Below are positions 8,489 through 16,156 of a stretch of DNA of 64,000 nucleotides, piece by piece. The notes beneath the pieces are model-generated. The model made no database searches, was not told the DNA's origin, and saw only the letters and a list, made by a program, of their open reading frames with translations. The translations under genes and the position numbers were made by a program. Each line of letters begins with the position of its first letter. Position 1 is the stretch's first letter. Origin of the DNA: Streptomyces syringium (GTDB lineage: Bacteria; Actinomycetota; Actinomycetes; Streptomycetales; Streptomycetaceae); contig NZ_JAGIOH010000001.1 in NCBI RefSeq assembly GCF_017876625.1, positions 3,927,501 to 3,991,500 on the forward strand, in the 5' to 3' direction.

Positions 8489-9886
8489 ATGATCTCCCCG
8501 TACGAAGTACCAGCCTCGAAGGAGCAGTTCGCCGAGCTGCTCCCCGCCACGCGCCGCGCCCTCCTGCACCGCCTCGCCGTCGGTCAGAACGCCGGCCGCG
8601 CGCCCTCCATGGTGGGCGCGGTGATGCGTGAGGGGCGCATGGTGTGGGCCGAGGGGTACGGCGCGGTCGAAGGGCAGGTGCCGGGCGCCGATACGCAGTA
8701 CCGGATCGGCTCGCTCACCAAGACGTTCGTCGCCGTGCTGGTCCTGCGGCTGCGCGACGAGGGCCTGATCGACCTCGGCGACCCGCTGGGCAAGCACCTG
8801 GACACCCCAGAGGGCGGCGACGCCACCATCGCCCAGCTCCTCGCCCACACCTCCGGGCTCGCTGCCGAGGCGCGCGGCCCCTGGTGGGAGCGCACGGACG
8901 GGGCACTGCGCCCCGAGCTGGCCGACATCTTCGGCGAGCGCCCCCAGCGCCACCCGGTGGGCAGGCAGCACCACCACTCCAACCCCGGTTTCGCGCTGCT
9001 CGGCGCGCTCGTCGAGCGGTTGCGCGGGGACGACTGGAGCACGGTGCTGCGCCGGGAGGTGCTGGAGCCGCTGGGGATGGACCGTACGACGCTCGGCCCC
9101 GAGGCGCCGTTCGCGACGGGCTGGGCCGTGCACCCGTGGGCGGACGCGCTGCTGCCGGAGCCCGCTGTGCACACCGGGCTGATGGCGCCCGCCGGGGAGT
9201 TGTGGTCCACGGCAGCGGATCTGTGCCGCTTCGCGGCCTTCCTCCTGAACGGTGACGGCCGCGTTCTCGGTGAGCAGTCCCTCGCGGAGATGCGCGTCCC
9301 GGCGGTCGGGCCGCAGGACCCGGAGTGGGTGCGGGGCTACGGGCTCGGGGTGCAGGTGACCCGCCAGAACGGCCGGATCCTCTTCGGTCACTGCGGCTCC
9401 ATGCCGGGCTTCGTGTCGGCGCTGTGGGTGAGCCCGGACGAGTCCCTGGCCGGCGTAGCGCTCGCCAACCTCACCAACGGCTTCGAGGTCGCCGCCCTGG
9501 CGTCCGACCTGGTCAGCACCGTCGCCGAGCACGAGCCCCGGATCCCGGCGCCCTGGCGGCCGCTGGACGAGGTCGCTCCGGAACTGCTGGAGCTGACCGG
9601 CCCCTGGTACTGGGGCGCCACCCCCTTCGCGCTGCGGCTGGGCGCCGAGCGCGGGCTGGAGCTGTCGCCGCTCGCCGGCGGCGGCCGGGGGGCGCGGTTC
9701 CGCGCGGAGGCGGATGCCACCTGGACGGGGCTCGACGGGTACTACGCGGGGGAGACCCTGCGCGCCGTCCGGACGCCTGCCGGGGCGCTGAGCCACCTCG
9801 ACATCGGCACCTTCGTCTTCACCCGCGAACCCTACGAGCCGGGCGACGCCGTGCCGGGCGGTGTCGACAAGGGCGGCTGGCGGTAG
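8489..9886 (+). CDS. Serine hydrolase of the class C beta-lactamase / DD-peptidase fold
   Basis: 465-aa penicillin-recognising-fold enzyme. The nucleophile motif is SLTK (within YRIGSLTKTF), the second motif appears as HSN (HHHSNPGFALLGAL) in place of YxN, and the third region is FGHCGSMPGF. The C-terminal 130 residues form a beta-rich lipocalin-like extension often seen in this group. There is no obvious signal peptide, so the protein may be cytoplasmic; the substrate is unknown. ATG at 8489 is preceded by GGGTGCGGG and fits the family start. It is divergent from the MerR-thioredoxin pair. Confidence 0.85.
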   Translation: MISPYEVPASKEQFAELLPATRRALLHRLAVGQNAGRAPSMVGAVMREGRMVWAEGYGAVEGQVPGADTQYRIGSLTKTFVAVLVLRLRDEGLIDLGDPLGKHLDTPEGGDATIAQLLAHTSGLAAEARGPWWERTDGALRPELADIFGERPQRHPVGRQHHHSNPGFALLGALVERLRGDDWSTVLRREVLEPLGMDRTTLGPEAPFATGWAVHPWADALLPEPAVHTGLMAPAGELWSTAADLCRFAAFLLNGDGRVLGEQSLAEMRVPAVGPQDPEWVRGYGLGVQVTRQNGRILFGHCGSMPGFVSALWVSPDESLAGVALANLTNGFEVAALASDLVSTVAEHEPRIPAPWRPLDEVAPELLELTGPWYWGATPFALRLGAERGLELSPLAGGGRGARFRAEADATWTGLDGYYAGETLRAVRTPAGALSHLDIGTFVFTREPYEPGDAVPGGVDKGGWR

Positions 9887-10032
9887 GCCTGTCCGGCGGG
9901 CCGGGCGCGAGCGCCCGCCGGAACGCGCGGACGAGCGGTCGGCGGCCTCTGCGCCGCCGGCCGCGCGGACGTAGGGTCGTGGGGAGATTGGCGGGCGCCG
10001 GGACACGGCGCTACAGACCCCGGAAGGCCACC

Positions 10033-11160
10033 GTGACTGCGAACACCGCACCGGTCCTGCTCGACCTCGCGCCGCTCGGCGCCGGGCACTTCGCGCGCAT
10101 CGAGGACAAGGTCGCCGCGCTGATGCGCACGCGCGAGAGCGTCGTCGCGATGCAGGGCGAGGCCCTGTTGCCGCTGGAGGCGTGCATCCGCTCGGCCGTA
10201 CGTCCCGGCAGCACCGCGCTGAACATCATCACCGGCCCGTACGGCGAGACGTTCGGCGGCTGGCTGCGCTCCTGCGGTGCCGAGGTGATCACCGTGGACG
10301 CACCCTTCAGCGGCGCCGTCGACGCCGCCCAGGTCGCCGACGCGCTGCGTGCCCACCCGGCCATCGACTTCGTCAGCCTCGTCCACGCGGAGGCGGCCAC
10401 CGGCAACACCAACCCCGTCGCCGAGATCGGCGCGGTCGTCCGTGAGCACGGCGCGCTGCTGATGCTCGACGCCGTGGCCTCCGTCGCGGCCGAGCCGCTG
10501 CTCACCGACGAGTGGGGCGTCGACCTGTGCGTCATCGGCGCGCAGAAGGCGATGGCGGGACCGGCGGGCGTGTCGGCCGTGTCGGTCAGCGCCCGCGCAT
10601 GGGAGCGGATAGCCGCCAACGAGCAGGCGCCCCGCCGCTCCTACCTCTCCCTCCTGGACTGGAAGGAGCGGTGGATCGACGGCGGCCGGACGGCCCTGCC
10701 GCACGCTCCCGCGCAGCTGGAGATGCTCGCCCTGGAGCAGGCCGTCGACCGCATCGAGGCGGACGGCCTGGACTCCGTCATCGCCCGGCACCGCGCCGCC
10801 GCCGCGGCCACCCGCGCCGGCGTACGGGCCCTCGTCCCCCTCACGCCCTACGTCATCCGCGACGAGGACGCCGCCCCGGCCGCCACGACGCTGCGCGCCC
10901 CCGACGGGATCGACGCCCGCGAGCTCGTCACGAAGGCCCTCGCGGCCGATGCCGCCGTGCCCGTGCAGGCGGCGGCGGGCACGCTCGCCAAGGAGATGAT
11001 CCGCGTCAACCACTACGGTCTCGCGGCGGACCGCGCCGTCGTGCTGGCCTCGCTGACGGCGCTGGGCGAGGGCCTGCGCGGGCTGGGCGTCGGGACAGTG
11101 GCTGTGGACGAGGCCCTGGAGGCCGCCGGTGCGGCGTGGGACGCCGTGATCGCCGGCTGA
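10033..11160 (+). CDS. Class V aminotransferase-like PLP enzyme
   Basis: 375-aa PLP-dependent enzyme resembling alanine-glyoxylate/serine-pyruvate aminotransferases. Features are the GEALLPLEACIRSAVRPGSTALNI start region, the HAEAATGNTNPV substrate loop, the LMLDAVASVAAEPL Asp that pairs with the pyridine nitrogen, and the Schiff-base lysine in GAQKAMAGPAG. GTG at 10033 follows GGAAGG and marks the beginning of family similarity. It is monocistronic, followed by a strong terminator. The exact amino-group donor cannot be told. Confidence 0.85.
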   Translation: MTANTAPVLLDLAPLGAGHFARIEDKVAALMRTRESVVAMQGEALLPLEACIRSAVRPGSTALNIITGPYGETFGGWLRSCGAEVITVDAPFSGAVDAAQVADALRAHPAIDFVSLVHAEAATGNTNPVAEIGAVVREHGALLMLDAVASVAAEPLLTDEWGVDLCVIGAQKAMAGPAGVSAVSVSARAWERIAANEQAPRRSYLSLLDWKERWIDGGRTALPHAPAQLEMLALEQAVDRIEADGLDSVIARHRAAAAATRAGVRALVPLTPYVIRDEDAAPAATTLRAPDGIDARELVTKALAADAAVPVQAAAGTLAKEMIRVNHYGLAADRAVVLASLTALGEGLRGLGVGTVAVDEALEAAGAAWDAVIAG

Positions 11161-11180
11161 TCACGCAGCGGTTCTTCCGA

Positions 11181-11218
11181 GGCCGCCGTCCGCGCTTCCG
11201 CGCCGACGGCGGCCTTTT
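11181..11218 (+). terminator. Rho-independent terminator after the aminotransferase gene
   Basis: GGCCGCCGTC (11181-11190) pairs perfectly with GACGGCGGCC (11205-11214) across a 14-nt loop and is followed by TTTT, 20 bp after the stop codon. Confidence 0.8.
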
Positions 11219-11333
11219 GCGTTTCCTCATCCCTTTTTCCCGTTCCGTTCGTGGCTCGCGGCTCCTTGTCCAGATGGGCCGATAGAATCGGAACCCTGAT
11301 CCCGTTTCGTCATTCCGCACGTGGAGCTCCCCG

Positions 11334-12116
11334 ATGGCACAGCGAAGGCAGCCGCCGACACCGCCGGCGGTGCCCGCTCCGCGGCGCAGGGCGGACGCCC
11401 GTCGCAACAGGGCCCTCGTCCTGGAGGCGGCCCGATCCGCCTTCGAGGAGGCCGGGTTGGCGGTGCCGCTCGGTGCGATCGCCCGTCGCGCGGGGGTCGG
11501 GGCCGGGACCGTCTACCGCCATTTCCCGTCGAAGGAAGCCCTGTTCAGGGCGACGGTGGTGGACCGGATCCGGCTGTTCACCGATACCGCAAGGGAGTTG
11601 GCGGACGCGGCCGACCCGGGAGCGGTGTTCTTTCGCTACCTGGCGTCGGTGGTGCGGCTGTCGGCCCGGAACAAGGCGCTCTGTGACGCGCTGGAGGCGA
11701 GCGCCGAGGGGCGCTTCGAGCCGACGCCGGGCGTGGAGCGGGACTTCCGCGAGGCCTTGGAAGTGCTGCTGACGCGTGCTCAAAAAGTGGGCGCTGTACG
11801 GAAAGACGTGCTGATCGGCGACGTGATGACGCTGCTCGTCGGATGCCTGTCGATGGAGCTGCGCCGGGGCCCGGACGGGCAGCCCGGGAGGATCACGGCA
11901 CTGGTGTGCGACAGCCTCCGCCCGGGGCGAGGTGTGACGAAACTACCGTCACCGACCCCGCCCGGCCGTAACGAAACCGGAATTGCGGGGGTATGCGCGG
12001 TGTGCGGGGGTCCTGTCCCTGCCGCGCGTACGGGCAGGCCCGCCCGGTACTGCGGGGGTGCCTGCCGTCAGCGGGCCCACCGCGAGCGGGCCCGGGCCCG
12101 TAGCGCCGAAGCCTGA
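11334..12116 (+). CDS. TetR-family regulator with a C-terminal cysteine-rich tail
   Basis: 260-aa repressor. The TetR helix-turn-helix is at about residues 20-75 (NRALVLEAARSAFEEAG, IARRAGVGAGTVYRHFPSKEALF). The ligand domain runs to about residue 195. The last 45 residues are unusual: CAVCGGPVPAARTGRPARYC, then GGAC, rich in Arg, resembling a small zinc-finger found as a C-terminal add-on in some Streptomyces TetR and MerR proteins. No obvious target operon adjoins it; the next gene is convergent. Confidence 0.85.
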   Translation: MAQRRQPPTPPAVPAPRRRADARRNRALVLEAARSAFEEAGLAVPLGAIARRAGVGAGTVYRHFPSKEALFRATVVDRIRLFTDTARELADAADPGAVFFRYLASVVRLSARNKALCDALEASAEGRFEPTPGVERDFREALEVLLTRAQKVGAVRKDVLIGDVMTLLVGCLSMELRRGPDGQPGRITALVCDSLRPGRGVTKLPSPTPPGRNETGIAGVCAVCGGPVPAARTGRPARYCGGACRQRAHRERARARSAEA

Positions 12117-12129
12117 CCTTCAGACCTGG

Positions 12130-12582
12130 TCAGAGCTGGTACTTGAAGCCGAGGTGCGACGCCTCGAAGCCGAGCCGCTCGTAGAAGCGGTGGGCGTCGA
12201 TCCTGGTGGCGTCCGAGGTGAGCTGCACCAACTGGCACCCCTCGCGGCGCGACGCGTCGATGGCCCACTCGATGAAGCGCGTGCCCAGCCCGCTGCCGCG
12301 CTCGTCGCTGTGGACGCGTACGCCCTCGATGACCGACCGCGTCGCCCCGCGCCGGGAGAGTCCCGGGATGATCGTGAGCTGGAGCGTGCCGATCGTGCGG
12401 CCGTCGCGGACGGCGACGACCAGGTGCTGGTTGGGGTCGTCGACGAGGCGGGCGAAGGCCGTGCGGTAGGGCGTCAGGTCGTCGGGGGACTCGCGCTCGG
12501 CGCCGAGGGCGTCATCGGCCAGCAGCGCCACGATGGCGGGGATGTCGTCGGCGGTCGCGGGCCGGATCTCTATGTCGCTCAT
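12130..12582 (-). CDS. GNAT-family N-acetyltransferase
   Basis: 150-aa acetyltransferase with the acetyl-CoA-binding segment VRVHSDERGSGLGTRFIEWAI (Q/RxxGxG/A motif as RGSGLG) and the C-terminal AHRFYERLGFEAS block typical of GNAT enzymes. MSDIEIRPAT at 12582 is the usual family start; an in-frame ATG 12 bases upstream is possible. The substrate is unknown. It is convergent with the TetR gene and lies downstream of the MarR gene in the same direction with a 68-bp gap. Confidence 0.88.
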   Translation of the reverse strand: MSDIEIRPATADDIPAIVALLADDALGAERESPDDLTPYRTAFARLVDDPNQHLVVAVRDGRTIGTLQLTIIPGLSRRGATRSVIEGVRVHSDERGSGLGTRFIEWAIDASRREGCQLVQLTSDATRIDAHRFYERLGFEASHLGFKYQL

Positions 12583-12650
12583 GATCCGGACCATAGCGCT
12601 CGGGATCCGGTCTTAGTCGATCAAGAACGGAACCCGGAGGCCCCTGCCCG

Positions 12651-13112
12651 CTACGCGACCGGCGAGAGCGATTCCACGGCTGCGACCAGCGGTGCCAGCT
12701 CCGCGCGCTTCGACGCCTCCCGCAGCGCCTCGCTCAGCGCGGCGTCGTTGGTCGGCCGGGCCTCGTCGAGGAGGGCGCGGCCGGCGTCGGTGACGTCGGT
12801 GTAGATGCCGCGGCGGTCGGTGAGGCAGAGGTAGCGGGTGAGCAGGCCGCGGTCCTCCAGGCGGTTGACCAGGCGGGTCGTCGCGCTCTGGCTGAGGACG
12901 ACCGCGTCGGCGACCTCGTTCATCCGCAGGTGGCCGCCCTCGCCGTCGTGCTGGCGGCTGAGCACGTCCAGCACGGAGAACTCGCGCACGCTCAGCTCGT
13001 GCCCGGCCTGCAGCGCGCGCTCGATGTGCGATTCGATCCGGCCGTGCAGCGCGGAGAGCGCACACCAGCCCTGTGCCAGGCCGACCAGAGCGGGGTCCGG
13101 GGTGCGGGACAT
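12651..13112 (-). CDS. MarR-family regulator
   Basis: 153-aa winged-helix protein: LSVREFSVLDVLSRQ, the recognition region NEVADAVVLSQSATTRLVNRLEDRGLLTR, and the wing DRRGIYTDVTDAG. ATG at 13112 fits the family and follows the leftward promoter region. It is divergent from an MFS exporter across a 240-bp spacer with repeated TGCAATTA boxes, the usual architecture for a MarR repressor of an efflux pump. Confidence 0.9.
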   Translation of the reverse strand: MSRTPDPALVGLAQGWCALSALHGRIESHIERALQAGHELSVREFSVLDVLSRQHDGEGGHLRMNEVADAVVLSQSATTRLVNRLEDRGLLTRYLCLTDRRGIYTDVTDAGRALLDEARPTNDAALSEALREASKRAELAPLVAAVESLSPVA

Positions 13113-13230
13113 GAGGTGGGCCCTCCTTCGCCTTCTGCGTCGCGTCGTACGCGTGCGGCGTCCGTTCGGCCGTCGCGCGGCCGCGTCGTCTTCGGGAACA
13201 GGATAGCTCGCCGGCGCAATAGCCCGCGCT

Positions 13231-13255
13231 TGCAATTAACCCGCGTCTGCAATTA
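13231..13255. promoter_or_regulatory. Two TGCAATTA direct repeats between marR and MFS genes
   Basis: TGCAATTA occurs at 13231-13238 and 13248-13255, 17 bp start to start. The second overlaps a CAAT-T-ATTG palindrome. These are the only AT-rich blocks in the spacer and may combine promoter and MarR operator functions. Confidence 0.45.
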
Positions 13256-13352
13256 TTGTCGACGCTCGTAAGGTTCGCCTGCAACGAAAGCCTGCTCGCA
13301 GCGGGCCGCGCCCCCTTCCCTTCCTCCCCACCGCTCGAAGGACACCCCCGTC

Positions 13353-14573
13353 ATGCCTCTCGCTCTGCTGGCGCTCGCGATCGGCGCCTTCGGTATCGGC
13401 ACCACCGAATTCGTGATCACGGGCCTGCTGCCCGACATCGCCGCGGACTTCGGCGTCTCCATCCCCATGGCCGGCTACCTGACCACCGGATACGCCCTCG
13501 GCGTCGTCGTCGGGGCGCCGCTGCTGGCCATCGTCGGCAGGCGCGTCTCGCGCAAGCGGATGCTGATGGTCCTGATGGGGCTGTTCATCGCGGGCAATCT
13601 GCTCTCCGCCGTCGCCCCCGTCTTCGGGCTGATGCTGGCCGGCCGGATCGTCGCCTCGCTCGCCCACGGAGCGTTCTTCGGCATCGGTTCGATCGTGGCC
13701 GCCGGGCTCGTCGCCCCGGAGAAGAAGGCCGGCGCGATCGCGATGATGTTCACCGGTCTGACCGCCGCCACGGTCGTGGGTGTGCCCATGTCCACGCTGA
13801 TCGGCCAGCACGCGGGCTGGCGCGTCACCTTCTTCGTCATCGCCGGCCTCGGCGTCCTGGGCCTGGCCGGTGTCGCCGCGCTCGTCCCGCAGCAGCCGAA
13901 GCCCGAAGCGGGCCGCATCGGCGGCGAGTTGGCCGCGTTCCGCAACCCGCAGGTGCTGCTCGCGATGGCCATGACCGTCCTCGGCTTCGGCGGCGTCTTC
14001 ACCATGAGCACCTACGTCACGCCGATGATGACCGAGGTCGCCGGCTACGCGCCCGGTTCCGTCACCTGGCTGCTCGTCCTCTTCGGCGTGGGCATGCTGA
14101 TCGGCAACCTCGTCGGCGGGCGGTACGCGGACCGGGCGCTGATGCCCCTGCTGTACGTGACGCTGAGCGCGCTCGCCATCGTCCTCGCCCTGCTGCCGCT
14201 GGCCGCGCACAACAAGATCGCGGCCGCCGTGGCCATCCCGCTGATCGGCGCCTTCGGCTTCGCCTCCGTACCGCCGCTCCAGAAGCGCGTCCTGGACCAC
14301 ACCGCCGACGCCCCGACCCTGGCCTCCGCCGTCAACATCGGCGCGTTCAACCTCGGCAACGCGATCGCGGCCTGGCTCGGCGGCCTCGTCATCTCCGCCG
14401 GCTTCGGCTACACCGCGCCCAACTGGGTCGGCGCACTGATGGCCGCCTCCGCGCTGGTCCTGGCCCTCATGTCGGCCTCGCTGGAGCGGCGTACGGGCGC
14501 CCGGAGCGGACGCATCGCCGCCGGGGCCACCCCCCTCTCCGCCGAGCGTGAGGCCGTGACGGCCGGGCACTGA
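13353..14573 (+). CDS. MFS efflux transporter (DHA1 / AraJ-like)
   Basis: 406-aa major facilitator protein with twelve predicted membrane helices. It starts with the typical GAFGIGTTEFVITGLLPDIA helix of the DHA1 drug:H+ antiporter group and has the loop 2-3 motif (GRRVSRKRMLMVLMGLFI). The start ATG follows GAAGGACAC. It is divergent from a MarR regulator and 70 bp upstream of a haem-binding-like HbpS/GlcG gene, which it may be cotranscribed with. The substrate is unknown. Confidence 0.9.
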   Translation: MPLALLALAIGAFGIGTTEFVITGLLPDIAADFGVSIPMAGYLTTGYALGVVVGAPLLAIVGRRVSRKRMLMVLMGLFIAGNLLSAVAPVFGLMLAGRIVASLAHGAFFGIGSIVAAGLVAPEKKAGAIAMMFTGLTAATVVGVPMSTLIGQHAGWRVTFFVIAGLGVLGLAGVAALVPQQPKPEAGRIGGELAAFRNPQVLLAMAMTVLGFGGVFTMSTYVTPMMTEVAGYAPGSVTWLLVLFGVGMLIGNLVGGRYADRALMPLLYVTLSALAIVLALLPLAAHNKIAAAVAIPLIGAFGFASVPPLQKRVLDHTADAPTLASAVNIGAFNLGNAIAAWLGGLVISAGFGYTAPNWVGALMAASALVLALMSASLERRTGARSGRIAAGATPLSAEREAVTAGH

Positions 14574-14643
14574 GCCCGCCGAAGCCCCACCCGCCGAACC
14601 ACCGCACCCCCGTATCACCGCACCACTGCAAGGAGCACCCCCC

Positions 14644-15087
14644 ATGACCGCCACCGTCACCGAGACCGTGACCCCCGTCCGCCCGCTCACCACGCACGAC
14701 GCGGAAGCTCTCGTCGCCGCCGTGCGCCGGGCCGCCGACGAGCAGGGCGTACGGGTCGCCGTCAGCGTGCTCGACGCGGGCGGCCACCCGCTGGCCTTCC
14801 GCCGGGACGACCGGGCCGTGCTGATCGCGGGGGAGACCAGCACCCGGAAGGCGTTCACCGCCCTGCAGCTGGACGCCCCGACCGCCGACGTGGTCGACGC
14901 CGTCCAGCCCGGCGGCCCCTTCCACACCCTGCCGACCGCACTCGACCGCCCGCTCCTCTTCATCGCCGGGGGCGTGCCCCTGCACCGCGACGGGCGCCTC
15001 GTCGGTGCGATCGGGGTGGGCGGCGGCGCGCCGGAGCAGGATCACCGCCTCGCGGTGTCGGCGATCGAGGACGTGCTGGGCGGCTGA
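14644..15087 (+). CDS. GlcG/HbpS-family protein
   Basis: 147-aa protein of the GlcG/HbpS fold. It has the family pattern DAEALVAAVRRAADEQGVRVAVSVLD, GHPLAFRRDDRAVL, ARKAFTAL-like segment (TRKAFTAL), GGVPL and the C-terminal GAIGVGGGAPEQDH. HbpS of Streptomyces binds haem and acts outside the cell; this copy lacks a signal peptide, so such a role is not implied. RBS is AAGGAGC. Linked in the same direction to the MFS gene. Confidence 0.85.
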   Translation: MTATVTETVTPVRPLTTHDAEALVAAVRRAADEQGVRVAVSVLDAGGHPLAFRRDDRAVLIAGETSTRKAFTALQLDAPTADVVDAVQPGGPFHTLPTALDRPLLFIAGGVPLHRDGRLVGAIGVGGGAPEQDHRLAVSAIEDVLGG

Positions 15088-15153
15088 CCGCCGGGATCGG
15101 ACGTCGGCGCGGCCGTGGGATTCCGCCCCGGCCGCGCCGACGCGCGTCCGCTT

Positions 15154-15197
15154 CCCTGTCTGTCCCCTGTCTGTCCCCTGTCTCTCCCCTGTCCGAC
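15154..15197. repeat. Four 11-bp tandem units CCCTGTCTGTC
   Basis: Units at 15154, 15165, 15176 and 15187; the first two are identical, the third has one change and the fourth is diverged. They lie in the spacer before the HAD gene. Confidence 0.75.
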
Positions 15198-15249
15198 CAG
15201 GGAAGTATTCAGGCGTAATCGGCGGCGCGTACGCCTACCCTCGGGTCTC

Positions 15250-15882
15250 ATGACCAGACTGCATTTGTTCGATCTCGACGGCACGCTGATGTACGGATCG
15301 GCGGCGGCGATCGAGATATCCCGGCAGCTCGGGGTGGAGCGGGAGATCGACGAGCTGGAGCGGGGATTCGCGTCGGGGAAGCTGACGCCGCCGCGCTTCG
15401 CGGCGCTGGCCGTCGAGCTGTGGGCGGACCTGACCGAGGCGCAGGTGGCTGCGGCCTTCGAGGGGGCGCCCTGGCTCGCGGGCATCCGGGAGGTCTGGGC
15501 GGACATCCAGGCGCGGGGCGAACGCTGCGCGGTGATCTCCCTCTCGCCCGGCTTCTTCGTGGAACGCCTGCTCACCTGGGGTGCGGACGCGGCCCACGGC
15601 TCGCTCTGGCCCGCGGTGCCCTTCCGCGAGCCGGTGAACCCGGCGGGCATCCTCGACGCGGCGGCAAAGGTGCGGATCGCGGACGAACTCTGCGAGAAGT
15701 TCGGTCTGAGCCGGGGCGACTGTGTGGCCTACGGGGATTCGATGTCGGACGTCCGCCTGTTCGAGGTGGTCCCGGTGTCCGTGGCGGTCAACGCGGACCA
15801 TCACGTACGCGACGTCGCCGTGCACGCGTATAGCGGACGGGACCTCCGTGAGGCCTACGAACTGGTCGGTTGCCAGGGGTAA
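15250..15882 (+). CDS. HAD-superfamily phosphatase (PSP-like)
   Basis: 210-aa haloacid-dehalogenase fold hydrolase. Motif I is FDLDGTL (nucleophile Asp and acid Asp), motif II lies in VISLSPGFF, and motif IV is GDSMSDVRLFE. The helical cap between residues 15 and 85 and the overall length resemble phosphoserine phosphatase-like HAD-IB proteins. ATG at 15250 is chosen because the motif I begins six residues later. Substrate unknown. Confidence 0.88.
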   Translation: MTRLHLFDLDGTLMYGSAAAIEISRQLGVEREIDELERGFASGKLTPPRFAALAVELWADLTEAQVAAAFEGAPWLAGIREVWADIQARGERCAVISLSPGFFVERLLTWGADAAHGSLWPAVPFREPVNPAGILDAAAKVRIADELCEKFGLSRGDCVAYGDSMSDVRLFEVVPVSVAVNADHHVRDVAVHAYSGRDLREAYELVGCQG

Positions 15883-16156
15883 TTGGTGGGGCCCTTGTGG
15901 AACCGGTCGCGCCCTGTAGGGTCAACGCCGCCGGAGTGTGCGTCACTTGACGGTCGACTGTCCGGGAAATGGTTCAGTTTAACCTCAACGGGCCTGCTGC
16001 CACTTGAATTTCCGGCTAATCGCCCGTAGTCGGGTCAGACGGTGGAATGCTACGCGGACTGGTACAGCGGCCCGAGGCAAATCGGGGAATCGCGGCACTT
16101 TCCGGTTCCGGCGGGAGTGCGCACACCGACCGAGAGATGTTCGAGGCGAGGCACTG

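Noticed and set aside
15154-15197. CRISPR array
   Set aside because: The repeat units are contiguous 11-mers without spacers; no cas genes are present in the window.
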